A DNA stretch of 64,000 bases from Wohlfahrtiimonas larvae (lineage in GTDB: Bacteria; Pseudomonadota; Gammaproteobacteria; Cardiobacteriales; Wohlfahrtiimonadaceae): the NCBI RefSeq assembly GCF_039543665.1, contig NZ_BAABKE010000010.1, positions 1 to 64,000 on the forward strand, given 5' to 3'. The notes under the pieces are model-generated. The model was given only the letters and a program-made list of their open reading frames with translations, searched no databases and was not told the origin of the DNA. A program made the translations under genes and the position numbers. Below, in pieces: positions 53,211 through 61,678 of the stretch. Within the stretch, counting starts at the first letter, position 1; each line of letters starts with the position of its first letter.

Positions 53211-54143
53211 ATGTCAGATTTTGAACGTAATTGGGATATTTATTTAAATCATTATCATCCTAATGTTCTGTTCCCAGAAGTTAAACAGCCACAAAAAGCG
53301 AGTCAGCTTGTTTCCTCATTATTAGATATTGCAGATGAGTTTGATGTATTGTTGCTAGACGGTTTCGGTGTACTGAATGTTGGCGCTGAAACGATTGACG
53401 GTATGCCTGATATTATCAATAGTTTGGTGGATCAAGGAAAGCATGCATTTGTCTTAACAAATGGTGCGACGTTCCCTGTGGTAAAGAATGCGGAGCGATA
53501 TCCAAAATGGGGTTATAGCATTTCACCTGAGAATGTAATTTCATCACGCAGTGCTGTTGAGCATGCTCTGCCGTCCCATCCTTTAAGTACGCGTGGTAAA
53601 ACTTGGGGGGTGATTGGTTCGCCTGATTATGATGCTTCGACATTGAAAGCCAAATCTGTGTATTTAACAGAAGAAAATGTGGATGCTGTGGATGGTGTTA
53701 TTTTCTTAGGTACAATGGAGTGGAATGCTGGGAAGCAAGTTTGGTTGCTGGAATCTTTATCTAAAAGACCGCGTCCTGTTTTATTTGGCAATCCCGATGT
53801 TTGTGCGCCATTAGCGGGGGCGTTTACGGTTGAGCCTGGTACTTATGCATTGGATATTAAAGCAATTGATGGTGTAGATGTGCATTTCTTTGGTAAACCA
53901 TTCCAATTATGCTATGCATTGAGCTTTAATAAGATTTTAGAAGTTGTGGGTAATATCAGGCCTGATCGCGTATTGATGGTGGGTGATACATTGCATACAG
54001 ATATTTTAGGTGGTAACACATTTGGTATGAAAACAGCTTTGATGGCTGACTATGGCTTCTTACGAGGTCACAATCCATATGATTTTATCGAAGAATCTGG
54101 TATTCAGCCTGATTTTGTTGTGAGTCTGCGAGATTTGAAATAA
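53211..54143 (+). CDS. HAD-IIA family protein with Phe at the acid/base position
   Basis: 310 residues of the HAD superfamily, subfamily IIA (NagD-like): nucleophile D50 in LLLDGFGVL, Thr/Asn in LTNGAT, Lys in FFGKPFQLCY and the metal-binding GDTLHTDILGG. The usual second Asp of the DxD motif is Phe52, so it probably lacks classic phosphatase chemistry. A similar D-x-(W/F)-G pattern occurs in an uncharacterised IIA group. The operon with the LysR gene suggests a role in the FdrA/YlbE pathway. Confidence 0.8.
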   Translation: MSDFERNWDIYLNHYHPNVLFPEVKQPQKASQLVSSLLDIADEFDVLLLDGFGVLNVGAETIDGMPDIINSLVDQGKHAFVLTNGATFPVVKNAERYPKWGYSISPENVISSRSAVEHALPSHPLSTRGKTWGVIGSPDYDASTLKAKSVYLTEENVDAVDGVIFLGTMEWNAGKQVWLLESLSKRPRPVLFGNPDVCAPLAGAFTVEPGTYALDIKAIDGVDVHFFGKPFQLCYALSFNKILEVVGNIRPDRVLMVGDTLHTDILGGNTFGMKTALMADYGFLRGHNPYDFIEESGIQPDFVVSLRDLK

Positions 54144-54190
54144 GGCAAATATCGTGCAATAGGTGGATATTAAATAATGTCACTGTGATG

Positions 54191-54216
54191 AAGCTAGGTA
54201 ACTCACCTAGCTTTTT
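54191..54216 (+). terminator. Terminator after HAD gene
   Basis: AAGCTAGGT / ACCTAGCTT stem, 5-nt loop, followed by a T run. Confidence 0.92.
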
Positions 54217-54250
54217 GTTTTGATTGATTCTGATAAATATTATAGTTAAT

Positions 54251-54286
54251 AAAAAAGCTTGTCATTTTTCAATAACAAGCTTTTTT
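54251..54286. terminator. Bidirectional terminator downstream of tRNA-Asp genes
   Basis: A 12-bp stem (AAAAAAGCTTGT / ACAAGCTTTTTT) with a 12-nt loop has A and T runs on each side. It would end the minus-strand tRNA transcript. Confidence 0.85.
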
Positions 54287-54292
54287 ATTAAC

Positions 54293-54369
54293 TGGCGGAG
54301 CGGACGGGACTCGAACCCGCGACCCCCTGCGTGACAGGCAGGTATTCTAACCAGCTGAACTACCGCTCC
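54293..54369 (-). tRNA. tRNA-Asp (GTC), copy 2 of the transcript
   Basis: A 77-nt cloverleaf on the minus strand including encoded CCA. The anticodon arm reads CCTGTCACG with anticodon GTC, the T loop is GGTTCGAGTCC, and the acceptor GGAGCGG pairs with CCGCTCC. It closely matches E. coli tRNA-Asp. Confidence 0.97.
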
Positions 54370-54394
54370 AAGAGATCTATAAGTTTTGAAGAAG

Positions 54395-54471
54395 TGGCGG
54401 AGCGGACGGGACTCGAACCCGCGACCCCCTGCGTGACAGGCAGGTATTCTAACCAGCTGAACTACCGCTCC
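54395..54471 (-). tRNA. tRNA-Asp (GTC), copy 1 of the transcript
   Basis: A second 77-nt tRNA-Asp with the same sequence as its neighbour, 25 bases away on the minus strand. It probably arose by tandem duplication and is co-transcribed with it. Confidence 0.97.
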
Positions 54472-54671
54472 GTTGTGTCTTCAACTTCAGAGGAGTTGCA
54501 TTATACATAATAAAAACGGCTTGTCACATCTTTTTTATGAATAGATCAATAATCATACAAAATATAAGCTTTTATCATTAAGCGTTTATTATGGAATAAA
54601 TAATATTTGCCTAATGGTAGATTGCTAACTATTTTATTTATTTAAAGAATTTGTATTTCAGGCATTGCGAT

Positions 54672-55568
54672 ATGACAGAAACAATTTTAATCACAGGTGC
54701 ATCGGGTTTTTTGGGTAAACGTATTGTGCGTTTTTTGCAACGAACCAGTGATGTTTATTTATTGACGACTAGTCGTCAACAAGAGAGTTATCCCAATCAT
54801 TTAGTCCGCGATTTATCAGAAGTAACGCCTGAGTTAACAGAAAAGGTTGATACAGTGATTCATTTTGCAGGATTAAGTGCCCATAAAAACGCTTGTGATG
54901 AGGAGTTTTATAAGGTTAATGTTAATAATACTATTCAGGTGGCAAAAGCTGCGCTAGCAAGTGGTGTTAAGCGTTTTATTTTTATCAGTACAACAGATGT
55001 TTATGATATAGATAATCATTCTACAATTTCAGAAGATAGTCCATTGAAACCTAGAAGCACTTATGCTAAATCGAAATTAGCTGCTGAAGATGCTTTAAAA
55101 GGATTATGTGATGGTAATACGATGAATCTAATCATTTTGCGTTTACCATTGATATATCATATTGATGCAGTCAATGAATTTGGGCGATATGTTCATATCG
55201 TCAAAGAAAATAAGCCATTACCATTAGATCGTATCAATAATCAACGTACGTTATTAGCGTTGTGTAATTTCGAGTCGGCTTTAAATGCTATTTTGCGCCA
55301 ACCTGAAATTTGTAATGAAACGATGATCATCGCAGACCATTTTAGTATGTCTACAACACAGATGATAAAAGGGATTGCTGTTGCAGCTGTGACAACGATT
55401 AAATTATTTTATGCGCCAAAATTTTTGGCAAAAACCACAATGAAATTAACAGGGAAAACAATGTTTTTTGAGGCTCTATGGGGGAATTATCAGGTGTCAT
55501 CTCAATATGCTCAAAAACGATTGAAATGGCAACCTTCAGATGACTATGTTGTAAATTTGTCAAACTAG
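54672..55568 (+). CDS. NAD-dependent epimerase/dehydratase (extended SDR)
   Basis: 298 residues from the ATG at 54672. The Rossmann motif TGASGFLGKR and the active-site YAKSK (Tyr and Lys of YxxxK) define an extended short-chain dehydrogenase resembling UDP-sugar epimerases. The substrate cannot be predicted, and no polysaccharide gene is adjacent. A TTG start at 54651 is less likely. It stands alone upstream of the META gene. Confidence 0.82.
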   Translation: MTETILITGASGFLGKRIVRFLQRTSDVYLLTTSRQQESYPNHLVRDLSEVTPELTEKVDTVIHFAGLSAHKNACDEEFYKVNVNNTIQVAKAALASGVKRFIFISTTDVYDIDNHSTISEDSPLKPRSTYAKSKLAAEDALKGLCDGNTMNLIILRLPLIYHIDAVNEFGRYVHIVKENKPLPLDRINNQRTLLALCNFESALNAILRQPEICNETMIIADHFSMSTTQMIKGIAVAAVTTIKLFYAPKFLAKTTMKLTGKTMFFEALWGNYQVSSQYAQKRLKWQPSDDYVVNLSN

Positions 55569-55627
55569 CTTAGTTTTCTGATAAAATCAGCAACTACGAT
55601 TGATACAAAAACTAAAGGGGAGTCATT

Positions 55628-56287
55628 ATGAAAATTAGATCTATTGTGATCGGCAGTTTGTTGGTTGCATCATCTATGACTACGACATATGCAGGATTGG
55701 ATATCGCTAATATTGCTGAAGATAACTCAGTATCATTAACATTAAATATGGATGAAAAACGATTTGGAATCACTGGTGGTTGTAATACGATCATGGGAGG
55801 ATTTGAAATCGATCACTTAGATAATTTTGTGGCTGCTCGAAATTTAGCAACGACATTAATGGCATGCAGTGAGCCATTAGAAAGTATGAGCACACGAATT
55901 AATAGTTTTTTAGAAAATCACCCTAAAGTTGTTCGCCAAGATAATAATTTATTTCTAGTGGGCACAATTGCTGAAGAGCCTACAAGTGTTTATATGCCAG
56001 TTGTATTAGATCAAGGACAATATAAAGATATTAAAGCTGAAATTTATGAGCGTATTTTTATTTATGTATCTAATGAAAAGATAGCTTGTCCTTCTAATCC
56101 TGAGGCTAAATGTTTACAGATTCGTACAGATAAAAATGAACCTTGGAAACCTTTTGAAGGAATCATTGAAGGATTTTCACCAGAAGAGGGGATTGCATAC
56201 CGTTTACGTTTAAAAGAATACAATAAAGGTACTGAAAACCAACGCTGGGTTTATGATATGGCAGTGGAACAAGAAATCGTTCAATAA
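55628..56287 (+). CDS. Secreted META-DUF4377 protein
   Basis: 219 residues with a signal peptide (about 22, TYA|GL). A META/HslJ-like domain (about 30-115, with GGCNTIMGGFEI and ARNLATTLMACSEP) is followed by a DUF4377 domain (about 143-215: IFIYVSNEKIACPS, CLQIR, FEGIIEGFSPEEG). HslJ-type META proteins are linked to heat shock and novobiocin tolerance; the role here is unknown. AAAGGGGAG lies before the ATG. Its TAA overlaps the selU ATG. Confidence 0.82.
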   Translation: MKIRSIVIGSLLVASSMTTTYAGLDIANIAEDNSVSLTLNMDEKRFGITGGCNTIMGGFEIDHLDNFVAARNLATTLMACSEPLESMSTRINSFLENHPKVVRQDNNLFLVGTIAEEPTSVYMPVVLDQGQYKDIKAEIYERIFIYVSNEKIACPSNPEAKCLQIRTDKNEPWKPFEGIIEGFSPEEGIAYRLRLKEYNKGTENQRWVYDMAVEQEIVQ

Positions 56288-57384
56288 TGACAATATCTCA
56301 GGACATAGAGAATTATCATTCTCTGATACTCAATGGCACGCCATTCATAGATGTAAGAGCGCCCATTGAGTTTTCTGTTGGGCATTTACCTACATCACAT
56401 AATTTTCCTATATTATTCGATGACGAACGAGTGGCGGTTGGTACATGTTATAAGCAACAAGGCCGAGAAAAAGCAATTGCACTTGGTCATCGACTCGTTT
56501 CAGGTGATAATCGAAGAGATAAAATTACAGCATGGCAAGATTTTTATGAGAATCATCCTGATGCTGTAATCTATTGTGCTCGTGGTGGTATGCGCTCTAA
56601 ATTATCACAAAGTTGGCTTCAAGAGATTGGTATTGAACTGCCACGTGTTCACTTGGGATACAAAGGATTGAGAAATTATTTGCTATCCATTTTGGAGGAT
56701 GTTGGTAATCATCCCATGTTAATTGTGAGTGGTGATACTGGAACAGGCAAAACAGAGCTTTTGCAAAACTTTGATGTGACGATTGACTTAGAAGGTTTGG
56801 CGAATCATCACGGTTCTGCTTTTGGGAAAAATATTACTAATCAGCCGACACAAGCAACATTTGAAAATGCTCTGGCAGTCAATTGTATACAGAAAAATCA
56901 TTTACCTATTTGGCTGTTAGAAGATGAAAGCCGCAATATTGGTAAAGTACATTTACCAGAATCATTACATTCTGCAATGGCTCTAGCACCTGTTGTTGTT
57001 GTGGAGGAACCTTTGGAACATCGTTTACAACGTATTTCTCAGCTATATTTTTCTGAGATGGTAGAAAAATACCGTCAGGCTTATGGTGAAATATTGGGGT
57101 GGGAAAAATATCAAGATTATTTAAAGCAAGGTTTGTTTGTATTACGTAAACGATTGGGATTGGGGCGATATACCGTTTTACAACAAATTTTAGATGATGC
57201 TTTAGTGGAACAGTTCACAGCGGGTACTATTGATCGACATTTAGATTGGCTAGTAATTTTATTGACAGAATATTATGATCCTATGTACCAGTATCAGCTA
57301 AATAGGAAAAAAGAGCGCGTAATTTTCCGTGGAGATTACCCAAGTATTTGTGAATTTATCAAAAATTATTCCCCAACATTATGA
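56287..57384 (+). CDS. mnmH: tRNA 2-selenouridine synthase
   Basis: 365 residues. The N-terminal rhodanese domain has catalytic C97 in YCARGGMRS (the common family form is CWRGGMRS, so Trp98 is Ala). A P-loop domain with SGDTGTGKT (148-156) follows. MnmH (SelU) replaces sulfur by selenium, through a geranylated intermediate, at the wobble 2-thiouridine of tRNA-Lys, Glu and Gln. It needs selenophosphate; selD is not in the window. It starts inside the stop of the META gene. Confidence 0.88.
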   Translation: MTISQDIENYHSLILNGTPFIDVRAPIEFSVGHLPTSHNFPILFDDERVAVGTCYKQQGREKAIALGHRLVSGDNRRDKITAWQDFYENHPDAVIYCARGGMRSKLSQSWLQEIGIELPRVHLGYKGLRNYLLSILEDVGNHPMLIVSGDTGTGKTELLQNFDVTIDLEGLANHHGSAFGKNITNQPTQATFENALAVNCIQKNHLPIWLLEDESRNIGKVHLPESLHSAMALAPVVVVEEPLEHRLQRISQLYFSEMVEKYRQAYGEILGWEKYQDYLKQGLFVLRKRLGLGRYTVLQQILDDALVEQFTAGTIDRHLDWLVILLTEYYDPMYQYQLNRKKERVIFRGDYPSICEFIKNYSPTL

Positions 57385-57404
57385 TAAAAATAAAAGGACT
57401 CATT

Positions 57405-57734
57405 ATGTTTAAACATATTTGTCACTTATTATGTGTATCGTTAGTTATTATCAGTTTTGAGTGTTTTGGCATCAGTTCAAGATACTTTAAATGAGCCTAC
57501 ATCATTTCTATGGAAAATTAAGTATCAAGATAATCTATTGGTGCATTGCTAGGAACTTTTCATGTAGGCCGAGCAGATGCAATTTTGCCCGATGAAGTCA
57601 AAACCATTTTGTGGAAGGGTGATCAGCATAGTTATAATTTTATTACTGTAGGTAACCTCCATCTTTTTGGTAAGGAGGGATTAATTGAGTTGTTGCGAAA
57701 AGAAGGGTTTGAATTAACACTTGTTCTCTATTAA
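57405..57734 (+). pseudogene. TraB/GumN family gene remnant
   Basis: Only the two ends of the family remain. The signal-peptide region (MFKHICHLLCVSL...) runs to a stop, and the frame must change to read VLASVQDTLNEPTSFLWKIKYQDN. It must change again for LLGTFHVGRADAILPDEV. Then FITVGNLHLFGKEGLIELLRKEGF (the family C-terminal motif) follows at once, so roughly 150-200 residues between the GTxHVG and the VG-LHL parts are missing. Two frameshifts and a large internal deletion make it non-functional. Confidence 0.82.
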
Positions 57735-57805
57735 GCATAGACACTAAATTTTTGATAAAATGGCAGTCATTTAATTTACCCTAATTTTGGTTGAAGGTTA
57801 TAGGC

Positions 57806-59383
57806 ATGTCAGAAAAGAAAGGCTCATGGTTTTCTCGTCTTTTTAAATCAGATAAGAAAGTAGAAGAAGCACCGAAGGTTGAAGAGGTTGTAGAAAACGT
57901 TGTTGAAGAGCCTGGGGCTACGGATGACATTGCTGTTGAATCAGCTGCATTGGTTGAAATGGTTCAACAAGAAACAATTGCAGAGGTGGAAAAAGAAGAA
58001 GTTCTTGAAGCCGTTGCTGAATCTGTTGTGGAAGAAAAAGTAGCACAACATGACGCACTGATTGAATCAGTGCCTGAAGAAATTGCTGAAGTTAAGCAAA
58101 CAGAAGATGATATTGAAGAGTTATTGGTTAAAAAAAACGTAGCAGAAGAACCTAAAGCACCAGAACTTAAAGAAGAAATTTCAGAGCAAGCAGCAATCTT
58201 AGAAGAAACTGTTGTAGAACCTGTGATTGCATTACAAGAAAATCATAAAGAAACAATCGCAGAAATTGAACAAGAAGAGATTCTTGAAGCTGTTGCTGAA
58301 TCAGTTGTTGAAGAAAAAATTGAACAACAAGAAGTAGCTATTGAATCTGTACCTGAAACCATTGAAGATGTGAAATCTGTTGAAGAAAACATTGAAGCAG
58401 CAATCGAAGAGCCTGTATTCACAGAAGTTCATCAAGAAAAACCAAAGACAGGATTTTTTGCTCGATTAAAAGAGCGTTTAGGGAAAACACGCGATGGCAT
58501 TACATCAGGCTTGGCTGATTTATTCGTTGGCAAAAAGCAAATTGATGATGATATTTTAGAAGAATTAGAAACACGTTTATTAATGGCAGATGTTGGCGTA
58601 GAAGTGACGCAAAAGTTAATTAAAAACATCACAGAAGAAGTCTCTCGTAAGAATTTATCTAACGTGGATGAGTTATTAGCATTGCTGAATCGTGAAATGG
58701 TTGAGATTTTAAAACCAGTAGAACAGCCATTGATCGCGAATAATGATGAACATCAAACGTATGTAATACTAATGGTGGGAGTCAATGGTGTTGGTAAAAC
58801 AACTACGATCGGTAAATTAGCTAAGAAATTCCAAATGGAAGGCAAAAGCGTCATGTTGGCGGCAGGTGATACATTCCGTGCTGCGGCTGTTGAGCAATTA
58901 AAAGTTTGGGGGGAGCGCAATAATGTATCTGTGGTTGCTCAAAAAGAAGGATCTGATCCTGCATCTGTTATTTTTGATGCGATGGAATCAGCTCGTGCAC
59001 GAAAAGTAGATGTATTGATTGCAGATACAGCAGGACGGTTACATACACAAGCAGGTTTGATGCAAGAATTGGCTAAAATTCATCGTGTTATGAAACGTGT
59101 AGATGAAACAGCACCGCATGAGGTAATGTTAGTTGTAGATGCATCTACTGGGCAGAATGCTTTGAATCAAGCAACACAATTTAATGAGATTGTACCGTTG
59201 TCAGGTATTACATTTACTAAATTAGATGGAACAGCGAAGGGTGGTATTATTTTTGCAATTGCTGATAAATTAAAAATCCCTGTTCGTTTTATTGGTGTTG
59301 GAGAAGCGATTGAAGATTTGCGCCCATTTGAAGCTGAAAGTTTCGTGTCTGCCATTGTAGATCAAGCAAATTCACCAAAGTAA
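57806..59383 (+). CDS. ftsY: Signal recognition particle receptor FtsY
   Basis: 525 residues from the ATG at 57806. A long acidic A domain (about 15-215) is followed by the N domain (about 216-310) and the GTPase domain with GVNGVGKTTT (325-334), DTAGR (407-411) and TKLD (471-474). FtsY docks SRP-ribosome complexes on the membrane. The A domain has a 49-residue unit repeated with about 93-residue spacing (56-104 and 149-197). A MSEKKGSWFSRLFK start fits the N-terminal lipid-binding helix. Confidence 0.96.
   Translation: MSEKKGSWFSRLFKSDKKVEEAPKVEEVVENVVEEPGATDDIAVESAALVEMVQQETIAEVEKEEVLEAVAESVVEEKVAQHDALIESVPEEIAEVKQTEDDIEELLVKKNVAEEPKAPELKEEISEQAAILEETVVEPVIALQENHKETIAEIEQEEILEAVAESVVEEKIEQQEVAIESVPETIEDVKSVEENIEAAIEEPVFTEVHQEKPKTGFFARLKERLGKTRDGITSGLADLFVGKKQIDDDILEELETRLLMADVGVEVTQKLIKNITEEVSRKNLSNVDELLALLNREMVEILKPVEQPLIANNDEHQTYVILMVGVNGVGKTTTIGKLAKKFQMEGKSVMLAAGDTFRAAAVEQLKVWGERNNVSVVAQKEGSDPASVIFDAMESARARKVDVLIADTAGRLHTQAGLMQELAKIHRVMKRVDETAPHEVMLVVDASTGQNALNQATQFNEIVPLSGITFTKLDGTAKGGIIFAIADKLKIPVRFIGVGEAIEDLRPFEAESFVSAIVDQANSPK
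57971..58396 (+). repeat. Duplicated coding segment in ftsY acidic domain
   Basis: Two ~147-base coding units, 57971-58117 and 58250-58396, encode similar 49-residue blocks beginning ETIAE and containing EAVAESVVEEK and IESVPE. They are 279 bases apart start to start, so length variation between strains is likely. Confidence 0.75.
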
Positions 59384-59410
59384 AGAATGCCACATGATAG
59401 AGAGCGTTTC

Positions 59411-60544
59411 ATGAAAAAAATTATTCAACGTTTAACCATTTTGGGTATCGTTATTTTAGCGGGGTGTTCATCGCAATCGACTCAGTTTCCAGAGCCAAAA
59501 TCTATGAAGCCAATGGTAAGTTTTTGGGAAAGAGTTTATAGCGAGTGGGATGAAAATCAGGCTGTATATCATGATAATCGTTACTTAGATGTTATTTATG
59601 AAGTTGTAGATGTTTCTAATTTTAATCGTCGAAGTGTTTTGCGTAGTCATGAAGATGTGTTACGTGAACGTCTAACTGATATGGTGGATAGTTATACAAC
59701 AAAACGAGCACTGACATCTGAGCAGAAAAAATGGATTGCTATGCTCAAGAAAGCAGGTGGGGAGAAAGCCATTTATGAAGCGCCTGATAGATTGCGCTAT
59801 CAAACAGGTTTAAAAAATCGTTTTCGTAGAGGTTTAGAAATCAGCGGTTATTATATGCCTGAATTTAAGAAAATAATGAAGCGCAATAATGTCCCTGTAG
59901 AAATAGCATATTTACCACATGTGGAATCATCTTTTCAACAGACAGCTTATTCTTCTGTAGGAGCATCTGGAATGTGGCAGTTTATGCCATCTACTGCTCG
60001 TAGTTATTTACCAATGAAACGAAATATCATAGATGGACGATTAGACCCATTTATGGCAGCGGAGGGTGCTGCAAATTATTTACGTGAAGCGCATGATCGA
60101 GTACAAGAGTGGCCGCTAGCATTGACAGGATATAATCATGGTGTTGGCGGAATGATGCGTGCTAAGAATGAAATTGGCTCTGATATTGGCCGAATTGTAT
60201 GGGAATATGATGGGCCAAGATTTGGCTTCGCATCTCGTAATTTCTATGCGGAATTTTTAGCTGCTAAACATGTAGCAGAAAATGGCAGCAGTTATTTTCC
60301 AGGCTTAGTGCATAAAGCGCCTAGAAAAGTGGATGGTATTACATTAGCTAAACCAATGAAAGTTCGTGATTTAGCTAATATTTTGATGGTTTCAGAAATG
60401 ACTTTGATTGAATTGAATCCTGCATGGTTACAAAGTGTACGCATTAATAAAGTTGCAATTCCAGTAGAAATTCCAGTTTGGTTGCCAAAAGGTAGTGCTA
60501 AAAAATTACCATCTGATATTGGCAGAAGAATAGATAAGCGTTAG
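59411..60544 (+). CDS. MltD-like membrane-bound lytic murein transglycosylase
   Basis: 377 residues from the ATG at 59411. There is a lipoprotein signal with lipobox LAGC (Cys19), an SLT-type domain (about 150-290) with catalytic Glu172 in LPHVESSF followed by GASGMWQFMPSTA, and a degenerate LysM-like C-terminal region (about 318-365). It cleaves peptidoglycan glycan strands at the outer membrane inner leaflet. The C-terminal repeats are far fewer than in E. coli MltD. An ATG at 59387 would place the lipobox too far in. Confidence 0.88.
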   Translation: MKKIIQRLTILGIVILAGCSSQSTQFPEPKSMKPMVSFWERVYSEWDENQAVYHDNRYLDVIYEVVDVSNFNRRSVLRSHEDVLRERLTDMVDSYTTKRALTSEQKKWIAMLKKAGGEKAIYEAPDRLRYQTGLKNRFRRGLEISGYYMPEFKKIMKRNNVPVEIAYLPHVESSFQQTAYSSVGASGMWQFMPSTARSYLPMKRNIIDGRLDPFMAAEGAANYLREAHDRVQEWPLALTGYNHGVGGMMRAKNEIGSDIGRIVWEYDGPRFGFASRNFYAEFLAAKHVAENGSSYFPGLVHKAPRKVDGITLAKPMKVRDLANILMVSEMTLIELNPAWLQSVRINKVAIPVEIPVWLPKGSAKKLPSDIGRRIDKR

Positions 60545-60574
60545 GATAAGATAGATATTAGGTATGAGGTTTGT

Positions 60575-61663
60575 ATGAATCCATTACAAAAGTTGAATCA
60601 ATTGGGTCAAAGCGTTTGGTATGATAATATCGAACGAAGTATGCTGAATGTCGATGGTGAGCTGGCTAAGCTGATTAAAGAAGATGATTTACGAGGAGTT
60701 ACCTCTAATCCTGCCATTTATGATAAAGCTATTCGCAGTTCATCAGCTTATGATGCAGATATTAAAGAGCTACAAAAAAGCTTCAATTCCCCGAGTGATA
60801 TATTTTTTGAATTGGCGGTGAAAGATATTCAAATGGCATGTGATCTATTCATGCCAGTGTATCAAGCAACGAATAGTTTAGATGGTTATGTGAGTTTAGA
60901 GGTTTCTCCCGATTTAGCACATGATGTTGTCGGTACAATTCAAGAGGCAAAATTATTGTGGAATAAGATCAATCGTAAGAATGCCATGATCAAAGTGCCT
61001 GCAACGATTGAAGGCATTGAAGCCATGTCTCATTTGATTTCAGAAGGAATTAACATCAATGTAACATTAATCTTTTCTATTAAACGTTACTTACGGGTAA
61101 TTGAAGGTTATATTTCAGGTTTAGAGAAACGTGTGTCAGCAGGGAAGCCTATTAATCATATAGCATCGGTAGCGAGTTTCTTTATCTCACGTATTGATGC
61201 TGCGATTGATCCTATGTTGGCTGAAAATGGTAAAGCCTTGCAAGGTAAAGTTGCAATTGCAAATGCACAGAAAGCTTATCAGCATTTTTTAGAGCATTAT
61301 GGCGAAAAAAGATTTAAAGATCTTCAAGCAAAAGGTGCGAAGCCACAGCGTCTATTGTGGGCATCAACGGGTACAAAAAATCCAGAATATTCTGATGTTT
61401 TATATATGGATTCATTGATTGGTACAGAAACTGTGAATACTGTGCCACCGGCTACATATGATGCTTTTCGTGATCATGGCACAGCAAAGTTGACTATCAT
61501 GGATAATATGGCAGATGTTGATGGAATTTTAGAGCAATTAGATTCATTGGGTGTTTCATTGGAAGATGTGACTAAAAAATTAGAAAGAGAAGGCATTGCG
61601 CAATTTGAAACAGCGTTTAATGCTATGATGGACACCATTAACGAAAAATTATTAACTTTATAG
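60575..61663 (+). CDS. tal: Transaldolase (long bacterial type)
   Basis: 362 residues of the class found in cyanobacteria and mycobacteria. The substrate segment GVTSNPAIY (41-49) and the Schiff-base Lys140 in MIKVPAT are present. It exchanges a three-carbon dihydroxyacetone unit between sugar phosphates in the non-oxidative pentose phosphate pathway. It is 31 bases after the transglycosylase and 15 before fabV. Confidence 0.93.
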   Translation: MNPLQKLNQLGQSVWYDNIERSMLNVDGELAKLIKEDDLRGVTSNPAIYDKAIRSSSAYDADIKELQKSFNSPSDIFFELAVKDIQMACDLFMPVYQATNSLDGYVSLEVSPDLAHDVVGTIQEAKLLWNKINRKNAMIKVPATIEGIEAMSHLISEGININVTLIFSIKRYLRVIEGYISGLEKRVSAGKPINHIASVASFFISRIDAAIDPMLAENGKALQGKVAIANAQKAYQHFLEHYGEKRFKDLQAKGAKPQRLLWASTGTKNPEYSDVLYMDSLIGTETVNTVPPATYDAFRDHGTAKLTIMDNMADVDGILEQLDSLGVSLEDVTKKLEREGIAQFETAFNAMMDTINEKLLTL

Positions 61664-61678
61664 AAAGTGTGGAACATT

